Positions 55,000 through 62,827 of a stretch of DNA of 64,000 bases are shown here, in pieces; position 1 is the first letter of the stretch, and each line of letters opens with the position of its first letter. The notes beneath the pieces were generated by a model. It was not told where the DNA came from. It was given only the letters and a program-made list of their open reading frames with translations, and did not search any database. Both the position numbers and the translations under genes were made by a program. This DNA comes from Gemmata massiliana (GTDB lineage: Bacteria > Planctomycetota > Planctomycetia > Gemmatales > Gemmataceae): assembly GCA_000531095.1 (NCBI GenBank), contig HG799465.1, positions 669,311 to 733,310 on the forward strand, given 5' to 3'.

Positions 55000-56589
55000 A
55001 TGCCGGCACCCGCCACCGTGCCCGACTTTCTGGAACTGGTCCGCAAAGGCGGACTCGTGCCGGACAAGAAACTCAACGACCTCCTCGGTCGTCACCAAAC
55101 CACGGGCACACCACAGACGATCGACCAGGCGGCCGCCGCCCTCGTGCGCGACGCGCAGCTCACGTTCTTCCAGGCCAAACAGCTCAAACTCGGGCGCTAC
55201 AAGCGGTTCACCATCGGTAGCAAGTACCGGCTCCTCGAACTCATCGGGGCCGGCGGCATGGGGGCGGTGTATTTGTGTGAACATACGCTCATGAAACGCC
55301 TCGTGGCGCTCAAGGTGCTGCCCGTCGAGAAGCTCGAAGACCCCTCGAACCTGGACCGGTTCTACCGTGAGGCCCGCGCGGTCGCGGCGCTCGACCACCC
55401 GAACATCGTGCGCGCCTACGACATCGACCAGTACGAGAAGCTCCACTTCCTCGTCATGGAGTACGTGGACGGTGCGAGCCTTCAGGAGATCATCGCGCGC
55501 CACGCGACCGAGAAGAAGCTGTTCGACCCGGTCCGCGCCGCGCACTACATCGCGCAGGCCGCGGTGGGGATGCAGCACGCGCACGAACTGGGGATGGTTC
55601 ACCGCGACATCAAGCCGGGGAACCTGCTACTCGACCGCACCGGCGTAATCAAAGTTCTCGACATGGGGCTGGCGCGGTTCTTCAACAAGCAGCAGGACAG
55701 CGTGACCGAGAAGTACGACGACAAGTGCGTGCTCGGCACCGCGGACTACCTCGCGCCGGAACAGGCCGTGAGCAACATCGTGGACGTGCGCGCGGACATT
55801 TACTCGCTCGGCGGCACGCTCTACTTCATGCTGACCGGGCAGACCCCGTTCCCGGACGGGACCATCGCGGCGAAGCTGGTCGCGCACCAGACGAGCGAGC
55901 CGCGCGCGGTAGAGGAGTTCCGGTCCGACGTGCCGGCCGGGGTGCTGGCCGTTCTGCGGAAAATGATGGCGAAAGACCCGATCGATCGGTACCAGGAACC
56001 GATCGAAGTGGCCGAGGCGCTGGCGGAATGGGCCGAAGCCCCGCTCGGTCTGCCGCCGGAAGTGGAAATGCCGGTGCTGTGCCCCCTCGTGCGGGAACTG
56101 GCCGGTCCGCCGGCACCGGACCGTTCGGGTGCGTCCCCGCCGTTGGCGCGTGTTCTGTTCGGCCCTGGGAGAGGGGTGTTCGCGCGGTCCGGGGAGAGTT
56201 CGATCCGGAGTCGGTCGCGCGCCCCCGGTTCTGGCGGGACGGCGAGTGCGGCCGCGCTCCCTCCAAATCCGACGGCCGCAAATGCCCGGTTCCGCTCGGG
56301 TGCGGACACACCCGTGAACGGGCCGATTTCTACCGGGCGCGCGAGCGCCTCACCAACGGCCCCGATTCCGGGGCGCCAGAAACCGGCTTCGAGCACCGCC
56401 AAGAAGCGCCCGGCGCCGACGGTCGAAGCCGCGACCGTACCGGCTCCGGCCCGTTCGCGCGTCTGGTTGATTGTCGCGATCGCACTTGTGGTCGCGGTCC
56501 TTTTCGTAGTCGGTATGGTCGTTGCTTATCAGGTCGGCAAGGGCGCCAAAGAAGCGAATGCGCCTGCGGACTCGGTTCGGCCGATGTGA
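55000..56589 (+). CDS. Ser/Thr protein kinase, tandem copy 1
   Basis: The start at 55000 is preceded by GAAGGA and aligns with the paralogue; 529 residues. An N-terminal domain of about 70 residues (FLELVRKGGLVPDKKL, FFQAKQLKLG) precedes the kinase. Kinase motifs: GAGGMGAVYL, the lysine in ALKVLPVEKL, HRDIKPGNLLLD and the metal site DMGLAR, where DFG would be usual, then GTADYLAPEQ. A Pro/Ser/Arg-rich linker leads to one membrane helix (VWLIVAIALVVAVLFVVGMVV) near the end. The kinase thus lies inside and almost nothing outside. Confidence 0.92.
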   Translation: MPAPATVPDFLELVRKGGLVPDKKLNDLLGRHQTTGTPQTIDQAAAALVRDAQLTFFQAKQLKLGRYKRFTIGSKYRLLELIGAGGMGAVYLCEHTLMKRLVALKVLPVEKLEDPSNLDRFYREARAVAALDHPNIVRAYDIDQYEKLHFLVMEYVDGASLQEIIARHATEKKLFDPVRAAHYIAQAAVGMQHAHELGMVHRDIKPGNLLLDRTGVIKVLDMGLARFFNKQQDSVTEKYDDKCVLGTADYLAPEQAVSNIVDVRADIYSLGGTLYFMLTGQTPFPDGTIAAKLVAHQTSEPRAVEEFRSDVPAGVLAVLRKMMAKDPIDRYQEPIEVAEALAEWAEAPLGLPPEVEMPVLCPLVRELAGPPAPDRSGASPPLARVLFGPGRGVFARSGESSIRSRSRAPGSGGTASAAALPPNPTAANARFRSGADTPVNGPISTGRASASPTAPIPGRQKPASSTAKKRPAPTVEAATVPAPARSRVWLIVAIALVVAVLFVVGMVVAYQVGKGAKEANAPADSVRPM

Positions 56590-56749
56590 CCGGTCCCGTC
56601 AAATCTGGTTCCGCTCGGTGCGATTCGGGAATCCGTAACCCTGGAGTGCCGCCGTACACTATACTTATGGCGGTCCTGCGCCCAGATTCTGGTTATTCCG
56701 GCGCCGGACGCTTGGTTCGCCCCGCCCGGTTTCGCGCCGGAGATGTTCC

Positions 56750-59260
56750 ATGCCCGCACCGACAACCGCGGACGAGATCCTGGACCTCGTCCAGAAAAGC
56801 GGCCTCGTTGACGAGGTCCGGCTCCGGAATTACGTCCAGAAGTTGCGCGAATCCGACGCGATCCCCGCCGACCCGACCAAAATCGCGCAGATCCTCGTCC
56901 GCGATGGGGTGCTGACCTACTTCCAAGCCGAGCAACTCCTGCAAGGTAAATACAAGCGGTTCAGCCTCGGCAAGTACAAGGTGCTGGAGAAGTTGGGTTC
57001 CGGCGGCATGGGTACAGTGTTCCTGTGCGAACACAAACTGATGCGCCGCCGGGTCGCGGTGAAGGTGCTGCCGATCTCCAAGGGCGGCGACAAGGCGAGC
57101 CTGGAGCGGTTCTACCGCGAGGCCCGCGCGATCGCGGCCGTGGACCACCCGAACATCGTGCGCGCCTACGACATCGATCAGGACGAGAACCTCCATTTCT
57201 TGGTTATGGAGTGGGTGGACGGGATCAACCTTCAGGATCTGGTCAAGAAGTTCGGGCCACTCGACCCGACCCGCGCGTGTCACTACGCATACGGCGCCGC
57301 GATCGGGTTGCAGCACGCTCACGAGATGGGGCTGATTCACCGCGACATTAAGCCCGGGAACATCCTGGTGGACCGGTTCGGTGTGGTGAAGGTGCTGGAC
57401 CTCGGGTTGGCGCGCCTGACGCACGACACCGAAGACAATCTGACGCGACTGCACGACGAGAACGTGCTCGGGACCGCCGATTACCTGGCGCCCGAGCAGG
57501 CGATGGACAGCCACACGGTGGACATCCGGGCGGACATTTACGCGCTCGGCGCGACGATGTACTTCCTGCTCAGCGGCAGCCCGCCGTTCCCCGAAGGGTC
57601 GGTGGCCCAAAAGCTGATCTGGCACCAGAACCGCACCCCGCGCCCGCTCCGCCAGCTCCGCGCCGACGCCCCCGACGAACTCGTCGCGGTCGTCGAGCGC
57701 ATGATGTCGAAAGACCCCGCCCGGCGCTACCAGACCCCGGCCGAGGTGATGGCGGCACTGGCCGGTTGGGTGACCACGCCGATCCCGCCCCCGGCCGAGC
57801 GCGAGATGCCCACCCTGTCGCCTGCCGTGGTCAATGCCGCGGGCGGGCGCGGAACCGGCCTTTCGCCGGCTCTGACGAGTTCCACGTCGACGGGCGGCTT
57901 TAACCGCTCGAACCCGGCCCCCAGCCCGCCCACGTTCACCACCGCCGCGACCGTTATCACGGGATCGACCCCGCGCCCGGCCCCCGCACCGCCCCGTACC
58001 GAGCCGGCCGCGGTGTGGGCCAACCTCGAACAAGAAACGCAAGACCAGGCCCGCAGCGACACCGAAAAACCGGAACCGATCGAGCTCCCGATCCCCGAAG
58101 AGGAAGAGCGCCCGTCGCGCGTCGGGCGCAAGAAGCCCGTGGGGGCCGGTACCGGGAAGATCGTGCTCTTGGCCTGTGTCTGCGCGCTCGTTTTTGTCGC
58201 GGTGGTCGCGACCGCGTACTTCGTGTTTTTCAACCGCTCGACCCAACCCACGGCGCCCGCGACGGGACCGGGGACCGGTCCCAAAAGGATCACGGTCTCG
58301 AAAGCGGGCGGCGAAAACGCGGTCGGCTCGCTCCGCGAGGCGCTCCAGAAGGCCGGACCCGGCGACATCATCGTGATCGCCGAACCGAAGCTCGTCGAAT
58401 CCACGATCCGGCTCGACAGCAAGAAGCACAAGGATCTCACCATCGAGTCCGCGATCGAGAGCCGCCCCGCCGTGATCGAGTTCGCGTCGAGGGGCGGAGC
58501 GATGTTCGACGCGAGCAACGTCGAGGGCTTTCGCCTGCGCAACGTGGAATTCGATGGGAAGGGGCAGGCCGAGATCGGGCTACAGGTGAACGGTACCTCG
58601 CCCGGGGCCGCGGTCGAGAACGTAACCCTGCGCAACGTGCAGAAGACGGGGATTCACCTGTGGCACATTGCGGGCGCCGCCGGGCGCCCGGTGACCCTTG
58701 ATCGGGTGCGCACTATTCTCCCGCCCGAGAGCGAGGCCGGGGTGCTGTTGTACGCAACCACCGTGGACAACAAGTTCCTCACGATCAAGAACAGCCGTTT
58801 CGAGGGACCGGGACGCTCGGGGATTCGCATCGACGGGCCGATTACCGATTTCGAGGTCACCAACAACCGATTTTATAACTTGGTCGGCGCCGGGGTCGTG
58901 TTCGTCCGTCCGCTCGGGCGCCCGTCCCGGGGCACGTTCGCGAACAACACGTTCTACCAAATGCCCGTCGGGTTTCTGTTCGAGTGCCCCGGGGCCGAAC
59001 TCGGAGTGTATGACCTCAAGATATCACTGAACTATTTCGCGCGCATCCCGGACCTGCTCAAAGTACAGGGGCCGATCAAATTTGGGGCGCCCGACAATTT
59101 CTACGAACCGAACTCCGGTCCCGGGAGCCCGGGGCTCCTTTCGACCAAACTCGATGCGCCGAAGTTGCCCGATCTGCCGAACCCGAACGACGACGCGGCG
59201 TTCCTCCGGTTCCCCACGCCCCCCCCAATGGCCGGCGCGAGCCGCGTCGGAGCGCATTAG
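56750..59260 (+). CDS. Ser/Thr protein kinase with predicted beta-helix ectodomain, tandem copy 2
   Basis: An 836-residue protein. The N-terminal domain (ILDLVQKSGLVDEVRL, YFQAEQLLQGKYKRF) and kinase (GSGGMGTVFL, AVKVLPI, HRDIKPGNILVD, DLGLAR, GTADYLAPEQ) are closely related to copy 1. After a Pro/Thr-rich linker and a membrane helix (IVLLACVCALVFVAVVATAYFVFF, near residue 475) comes about 330 residues of short repeated strands such as NVEGFRLRNVEFDGKG, AVENVTLRNVQKTGIHL and KNSRFEGPGRSGI, typical of right-handed parallel beta-helices. It could sense a polymer outside and signal inwards. Confidence 0.92.
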   Translation: MPAPTTADEILDLVQKSGLVDEVRLRNYVQKLRESDAIPADPTKIAQILVRDGVLTYFQAEQLLQGKYKRFSLGKYKVLEKLGSGGMGTVFLCEHKLMRRRVAVKVLPISKGGDKASLERFYREARAIAAVDHPNIVRAYDIDQDENLHFLVMEWVDGINLQDLVKKFGPLDPTRACHYAYGAAIGLQHAHEMGLIHRDIKPGNILVDRFGVVKVLDLGLARLTHDTEDNLTRLHDENVLGTADYLAPEQAMDSHTVDIRADIYALGATMYFLLSGSPPFPEGSVAQKLIWHQNRTPRPLRQLRADAPDELVAVVERMMSKDPARRYQTPAEVMAALAGWVTTPIPPPAEREMPTLSPAVVNAAGGRGTGLSPALTSSTSTGGFNRSNPAPSPPTFTTAATVITGSTPRPAPAPPRTEPAAVWANLEQETQDQARSDTEKPEPIELPIPEEEERPSRVGRKKPVGAGTGKIVLLACVCALVFVAVVATAYFVFFNRSTQPTAPATGPGTGPKRITVSKAGGENAVGSLREALQKAGPGDIIVIAEPKLVESTIRLDSKKHKDLTIESAIESRPAVIEFASRGGAMFDASNVEGFRLRNVEFDGKGQAEIGLQVNGTSPGAAVENVTLRNVQKTGIHLWHIAGAAGRPVTLDRVRTILPPESEAGVLLYATTVDNKFLTIKNSRFEGPGRSGIRIDGPITDFEVTNNRFYNLVGAGVVFVRPLGRPSRGTFANNTFYQMPVGFLFECPGAELGVYDLKISLNYFARIPDLLKVQGPIKFGAPDNFYEPNSGPGSPGLLSTKLDAPKLPDLPNPNDDAAFLRFPTPPPMAGASRVGAH

Positions 59261-59448
59261 GCCGGGGCCGTTTTGAGCGCGCTAAGCCGCGCCACAATTT
59301 CCAGATCTCGCAGCGCGCCGCTGGAGACAGGAACCGTGCGGCACCACCCACATCCGGCCTTGTAACGGTCGCGTTTTCGTTCGGGCTACGACTGAACCGT
59401 GGCCGCTCCAACACCACCTAAACCGTAAGGCCGCGCAACGCGCGCCGA

Positions 59449-60159
59449 TTGACACGGGGGAGATATGATCCGGTTCGCATTCGCCGTAGCTTTGGGGCGC
59501 TCTTCGTGCCACGAGCGGGGGCACAGGACGTGGACGCCATCGCCGGTAAGCGGGTCGTGTTTCTCGGCGACAGTATCACACAGGCCGGCGGGTACGTAGC
59601 GTTCACAACGTACTACCTCGAAAAGCTGTACCCGAAGAAGGACTTCGACATCCTCGGGCTCGGTCTCGCGAGCGAGACGGTATCGGGGCTGAGCGAAGAC
59701 GGGCACGCGGGCGGTCAGTTCCCCCGCCCGTGCCTGTTCGAGCGCCTCGGGCGCGTGCTGGAGAAGGCCAAGCCGGAGGTCGTGGTCGCGTGCTACGGGA
59801 TGAACGACGGGATCTACCTCCCGCTCGACAAGGAGCGGATGGCCGCGTTCCAGAAGGGGATCACGAAACTGATCGAACAGTGCAAGGCCGCGGGCGCGAA
59901 GCAGATCGTCCTCGTTACCCCGCCGATCTACGACGCGGTGCCGAAGGGCACCGAGGTCGACTACGACGCGGTCCTGGCCGAGTACGCGAAGTGGGAAACG
60001 GGCCTGAAGGTTCCCGGGGTCCGGGTGATCGACCTACACACCGCGATGCGGAAGGCGCGCGACGGGCGTACCGAGCCGTTCTCAAAGGACAAGGTACACC
60101 CGGGCGACGACGGGCACCTGCTCATCGCCCGAACGGTCCTCACCGCACTCGGGGTTTAG
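59449..60159 (+). CDS. SGNH/GDSL hydrolase, probable frameshift in the signal peptide
   Basis: The 236-residue frame carries VVFLGDSITQAGGY (block I), GLGLASETVSGL, a GMNDG block III and KVHPGDDGHLL with the catalytic His/Asp. It should be a secreted esterase. The listed frame starts at TTG 59449 with a poor N-terminus. A better start, ATG 59465, gives MIRFAFAVALG in another frame, and adding one G in the run GGGG at 59494-59497 would join it to ALFVPRAGAQ, a perfect signal peptide with an Ala-Gln cleavage site. Either one base is lost in this strain or in the read, or the gene is damaged. Confidence 0.8.
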   Translation: MTRGRYDPVRIRRSFGALFVPRAGAQDVDAIAGKRVVFLGDSITQAGGYVAFTTYYLEKLYPKKDFDILGLGLASETVSGLSEDGHAGGQFPRPCLFERLGRVLEKAKPEVVVACYGMNDGIYLPLDKERMAAFQKGITKLIEQCKAAGAKQIVLVTPPIYDAVPKGTEVDYDAVLAEYAKWETGLKVPGVRVIDLHTAMRKARDGRTEPFSKDKVHPGDDGHLLIARTVLTALGV

Positions 60160-60168
60160 GTTCATAAC
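60159..60168 (+). repeat. Left target-site duplication of the ISAs1-type element
   Basis: GGTTCATAAC directly abuts the left terminal repeat. The same ten bases directly abut the right end at 61352-61361. The stop codon of the SGNH hydrolase ends at the first base of this copy. Confidence 0.9.
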
Positions 60169-61351
60169 CAGGGCGTGCGCACTTTATTGGGCCGTAATTC
60201 CTGGGATAACTTGCAATAGGTAGTTGTCATCCCAACCGGCCTTCATGCGCCGCGTTTTGGTGCTGCCTTTGGTCTTGGCGCGCTTCAGGAGCGACACGGC
60301 CACGCGCCGGAGCATCCCCAGGTTGGCCCCCGCGTGGCCGGTTCGGGCACGGCTGTCGTCCTCTCGGAACGCCACATCCAGTACCCAGTGCAGCCCATTC
60401 TCGATGCCCCAATGGTTCCGAATGTAACCGGCTAGCACCGCCGCGCTCACGCGCAGGCGGGTGATGTAATAGTGCCCGGTGCCCTCGTTCTTCTGACCCT
60501 TTACCCGGCGCTCCCGGCACACCAGCGCCACCGCGCCCACATCCGACCAACCATCCGGGTCTTGGACCACCGTTACATACCGCTCTTCCTCGCGCCCGTG
60601 ACCCACACCCGCCTCGGCCGCCATGTCGAACACGTCGGCCACGGCGTCGTGCAACCCCTTCTGGTTCCCCTTCACGCACACCACGTACTCACCGCCCTGC
60701 TTGCGGATTTGCTCGATTGTCGCCTTCTGGCACCCGGCCGCGTCCAGTGTCACCACCGCGCCGTTGAGATCCAGGGCCGCCAGCAGGTCGGGCACCGTGG
60801 TGATCTCATGTCCGCCCTCGGGCACCGACCGCTGGCCCAGGATCAGGCGGCTCTCGGTCGCCCATGCGCTAACCAAGTGCAGGCACCCGGTGAACGTGTC
60901 CTGGGCCGACGCCCGCGCGCTCTTGCCATCGACCGCGATGTGGGTCAGCCCGGTCGAGTCGCACAGCTCCGACATCCAGCGCCCGAACCGGTCCGCGAAC
61001 GCATCGGGATCGAGTTTGGCGAACACGCGCTCGAACGTGTCGTGGCTCGGAACCCCGTGGGGTAGCGCCAGGAACCGCCGAAAGAAGTCCTCCTTACTCT
61101 GGCCGTACTCGGCGATCTCCTCCCACCCGTCGGCCCCGGCGATCACCGCGCACGTGGCGATCACCAAGATGTCGGTGAGCTTGTGGAGCTTGTTGGCGGT
61201 TTCGATCCGAGGGTCGGGTACGTCCGCGAACACCGTGGTCAGTGCAAGGGGCATCGGGCATCCTCCTGATACCCTCGGTGTAGACGTAAACGCCTATATC
61301 GTCAGCAGTTCATAGTGCGCACGCCCTGCCGTTCATAGTGCGCACGCCCTG
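60169..61351 (-). mobile_element. Complete ISAs1-type insertion sequence
   Basis: The 1183-base element is bounded by CAGGGCGTGCGCACT (60169-60183) and its exact complement AGTGCGCACGCCCTG (61337-61351), with a ten-base target duplication outside. It carries one transposase gene. The right end contains a second copy of the terminal sequence (61314-61328) in a 23-base tandem unit that begins GTTCATAGTGCGC. The left end has only one. Confidence 0.92.
60184..61254 (-). CDS. ISAs1 family transposase
   Basis: A 356-residue, apparently intact transposase. The N-terminal domain DPRIETANKLHKLTDILVI and CAVIAGADGWEEIAEYG are the DUF4338/H-repeat-like start of ISAs1 enzymes. The catalytic acids are found in HIAVDGKSAR (first Asp), VTLDAAGCQK (second Asp) and NHWGIENGLHWVLDV (Glu). 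The frame has no stop or frameshift and fills the element nearly from end to end, so this copy may still be mobile. It differs from the two transposase relics elsewhere in the window. Confidence 0.95.
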   Translation of the reverse strand: MPLALTTVFADVPDPRIETANKLHKLTDILVIATCAVIAGADGWEEIAEYGQSKEDFFRRFLALPHGVPSHDTFERVFAKLDPDAFADRFGRWMSELCDSTGLTHIAVDGKSARASAQDTFTGCLHLVSAWATESRLILGQRSVPEGGHEITTVPDLLAALDLNGAVVTLDAAGCQKATIEQIRKQGGEYVVCVKGNQKGLHDAVADVFDMAAEAGVGHGREEERYVTVVQDPDGWSDVGAVALVCRERRVKGQKNEGTGHYYITRLRVSAAVLAGYIRNHWGIENGLHWVLDVAFREDDSRARTGHAGANLGMLRRVAVSLLKRAKTKGSTKTRRMKAGWDDNYLLQVIPGITAQ

Positions 61352-61361
61352 GGTTCATAAC
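61352..61361 (+). repeat. Right target-site duplication of the ISAs1-type element
   Basis: GGTTCATAAC, identical to the left copy at 60159-60168. Identical duplications suggest a recent insertion. Confidence 0.9.
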
Positions 61362-61511
61362 AGGCTCTAGTGATTGACAACCAGTCCGGCGACCTCGCGC
61401 ACGTCAGTGACGAAGTCCACACGGTCCGCTCGCTCACCCCGGACTCCGACGCCGTCGGCCGGGTTCTCTCGCTGTAGTCCACGTTCTTCTCGCGGCCCGA
61501 TCGGATCCGTT

Positions 61512-62432
61512 GTGGGTCGCGGTCGGGCCGTTTCCATTCCCTTCCCGTTGGAGGTACTTGCCACGACGACCGCAACGGCAGTCCCGTTCCCCCTCGCCGC
61601 CGGAACGCGGCTGCTGGGCGAGGTGATCTCATGGACCTGCTCCGGGGTGAGCGTCACCTACGCCGCCCTGGTCGCTGCTCTCACCGACGCTGAACTGGAC
61701 GAGGGCGTCGCCCGCGAGCTGGCCCCGAAGCACGCCTTCACCCGCGCGTGCAAGAAGCTGTGTGACCGCCGCATTATCCGCCAGGTGGCCGAGGACGAGG
61801 GCACGGTTAAGTTCCAATTCACCCAGGAGTCCCGCGACGGCGACCGCTTCGAGTACACGCTGGAGACGCTCCTCACCCTCGACAAGAAGACCGGGGCGGT
61901 GACGTGCGACCTGCCGGGCCTCGCCACGCTCGCCCAGGAGGAACTGAACCGGGCGATCGACGACCGCAGCGGGGCCGACGTAACTCGCGTGATCCAGAAG
62001 CTGTTCGACCGGCACGCCGACCTCTTCCCGGTGCGCCCGCAAGGCGGGGCCTATTTCGTGCCGGAGCGGCACGTGGCGTTTGTGGACAAGGTGCAGGCGA
62101 TGCTCGGTCGGCTCAACGGCCAGATCCTCCGGTTCCCGGTCCCCGCGGGGACGGCCGAGGGCGACCGGAGCGTGAAGGACGCGGTGGCCGCAGGGCTCGC
62201 GGCCCTGATCGACGAGCACCGCAAGGCGGTCGCGCAGTTCGGGAGCGACACCCGCGACGACACACTGAAGCGGGCCACCGAGAAGATCCGCTCGACGCAG
62301 TTCAAGGTCCAGGCGTACGCGGAGTACCTGCTTGACGAGAAGGGGCGGCTGGATCGCGAACTGTCGACCGCCCGCGACGAATTGCGGCAGAAGGTCGAGC
62401 GGCTCGCCACGGAGCCGACCGCGACCGCGTGA
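61512..62432 (+). CDS. Accessory coiled-coil protein, DUF6744-like
   Basis: The open frame reaches back to 61374, but its first 45 residues are a Ser/Arg/Pro-rich run without protein character. I take the GTG at 61512 as an approximate start; the conserved part may begin even later, near 61560 behind GGAGGT. The protein contains GTRLLGEVISWTCSG, a helical DNA-binding-like KLCDRRIIRQVAEDEG and a long C-terminal coiled coil (RKAVAQFG to LRQKVERL). I think it belongs to the DUF6744-type proteins that turn up in phages and plasmids, with moderate certainty. It opens a coupled cassette. Confidence 0.6.
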   Translation: MGRGRAVSIPFPLEVLATTTATAVPFPLAAGTRLLGEVISWTCSGVSVTYAALVAALTDAELDEGVARELAPKHAFTRACKKLCDRRIIRQVAEDEGTVKFQFTQESRDGDRFEYTLETLLTLDKKTGAVTCDLPGLATLAQEELNRAIDDRSGADVTRVIQKLFDRHADLFPVRPQGGAYFVPERHVAFVDKVQAMLGRLNGQILRFPVPAGTAEGDRSVKDAVAAGLAALIDEHRKAVAQFGSDTRDDTLKRATEKIRSTQFKVQAYAEYLLDEKGRLDRELSTARDELRQKVERLATEPTATA

Positions 62433-62503
62433 GTGTTCGCACCCGTCTCGAAGGCCGGGCCGCACGGCCCGTTCACTCCCGCCACCCCAACCCGGAGATC
62501 GAC

Positions 62504-62827
62504 ATGACTACCGGCGTGGCCCGTGCCCGCGACCGGACAGTCTTGTTCCTGACCACTCCCGCCCTGTGGCCGTGCTGGCCGTTTCTCCCCGTCGTCCGCC
62601 GCACCAGTGGGCGGGAAGAACTGGGCGTGGTGTTCGACGCCCGGTCGGTGTGCGGGCGGACCGGCTTCTCGGCCTGCGTGTTCCTGACCAACGTGTTCGC
62701 CCTGCCGCCCACCATCGACGAGTTCTTCTTGCTCTCCCGCCAAGCCTGCGACTCGGCCGACGAGCTGTTCGACGGCGGCTGGCAGGTGGATCGACTTTCG
62801 ACTCATCCCCGGAGGTTACAAACGTGA
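62504..62827 (+). CDS. Small accessory protein, 107 aa
   Basis: ATG 62504 has CGGAG upstream; the frame can also be opened at GTG 62429, overlapping the gene before. The stretches WPFLPVVRRTSGREELGVVF, CVFLTNVFALPPTIDEFF and DELFDGGWQVDRL look conserved rather than random. I have no family name. It has no membrane helix. It ends with a GTGA overlap with the sliding-clamp-like gene, so the two are made together. Confidence 0.6.
   Translation: MTTGVARARDRTVLFLTTPALWPCWPFLPVVRRTSGREELGVVFDARSVCGRTGFSACVFLTNVFALPPTIDEFFLLSRQACDSADELFDGGWQVDRLSTHPRRLQT

Noticed and set aside
56693-58429. A 578-codon minus-strand frame
   Set aside because: It is the antisense of the second kinase; composition (Arg, Asp, Val, His) and lack of motifs mark it as a shadow.
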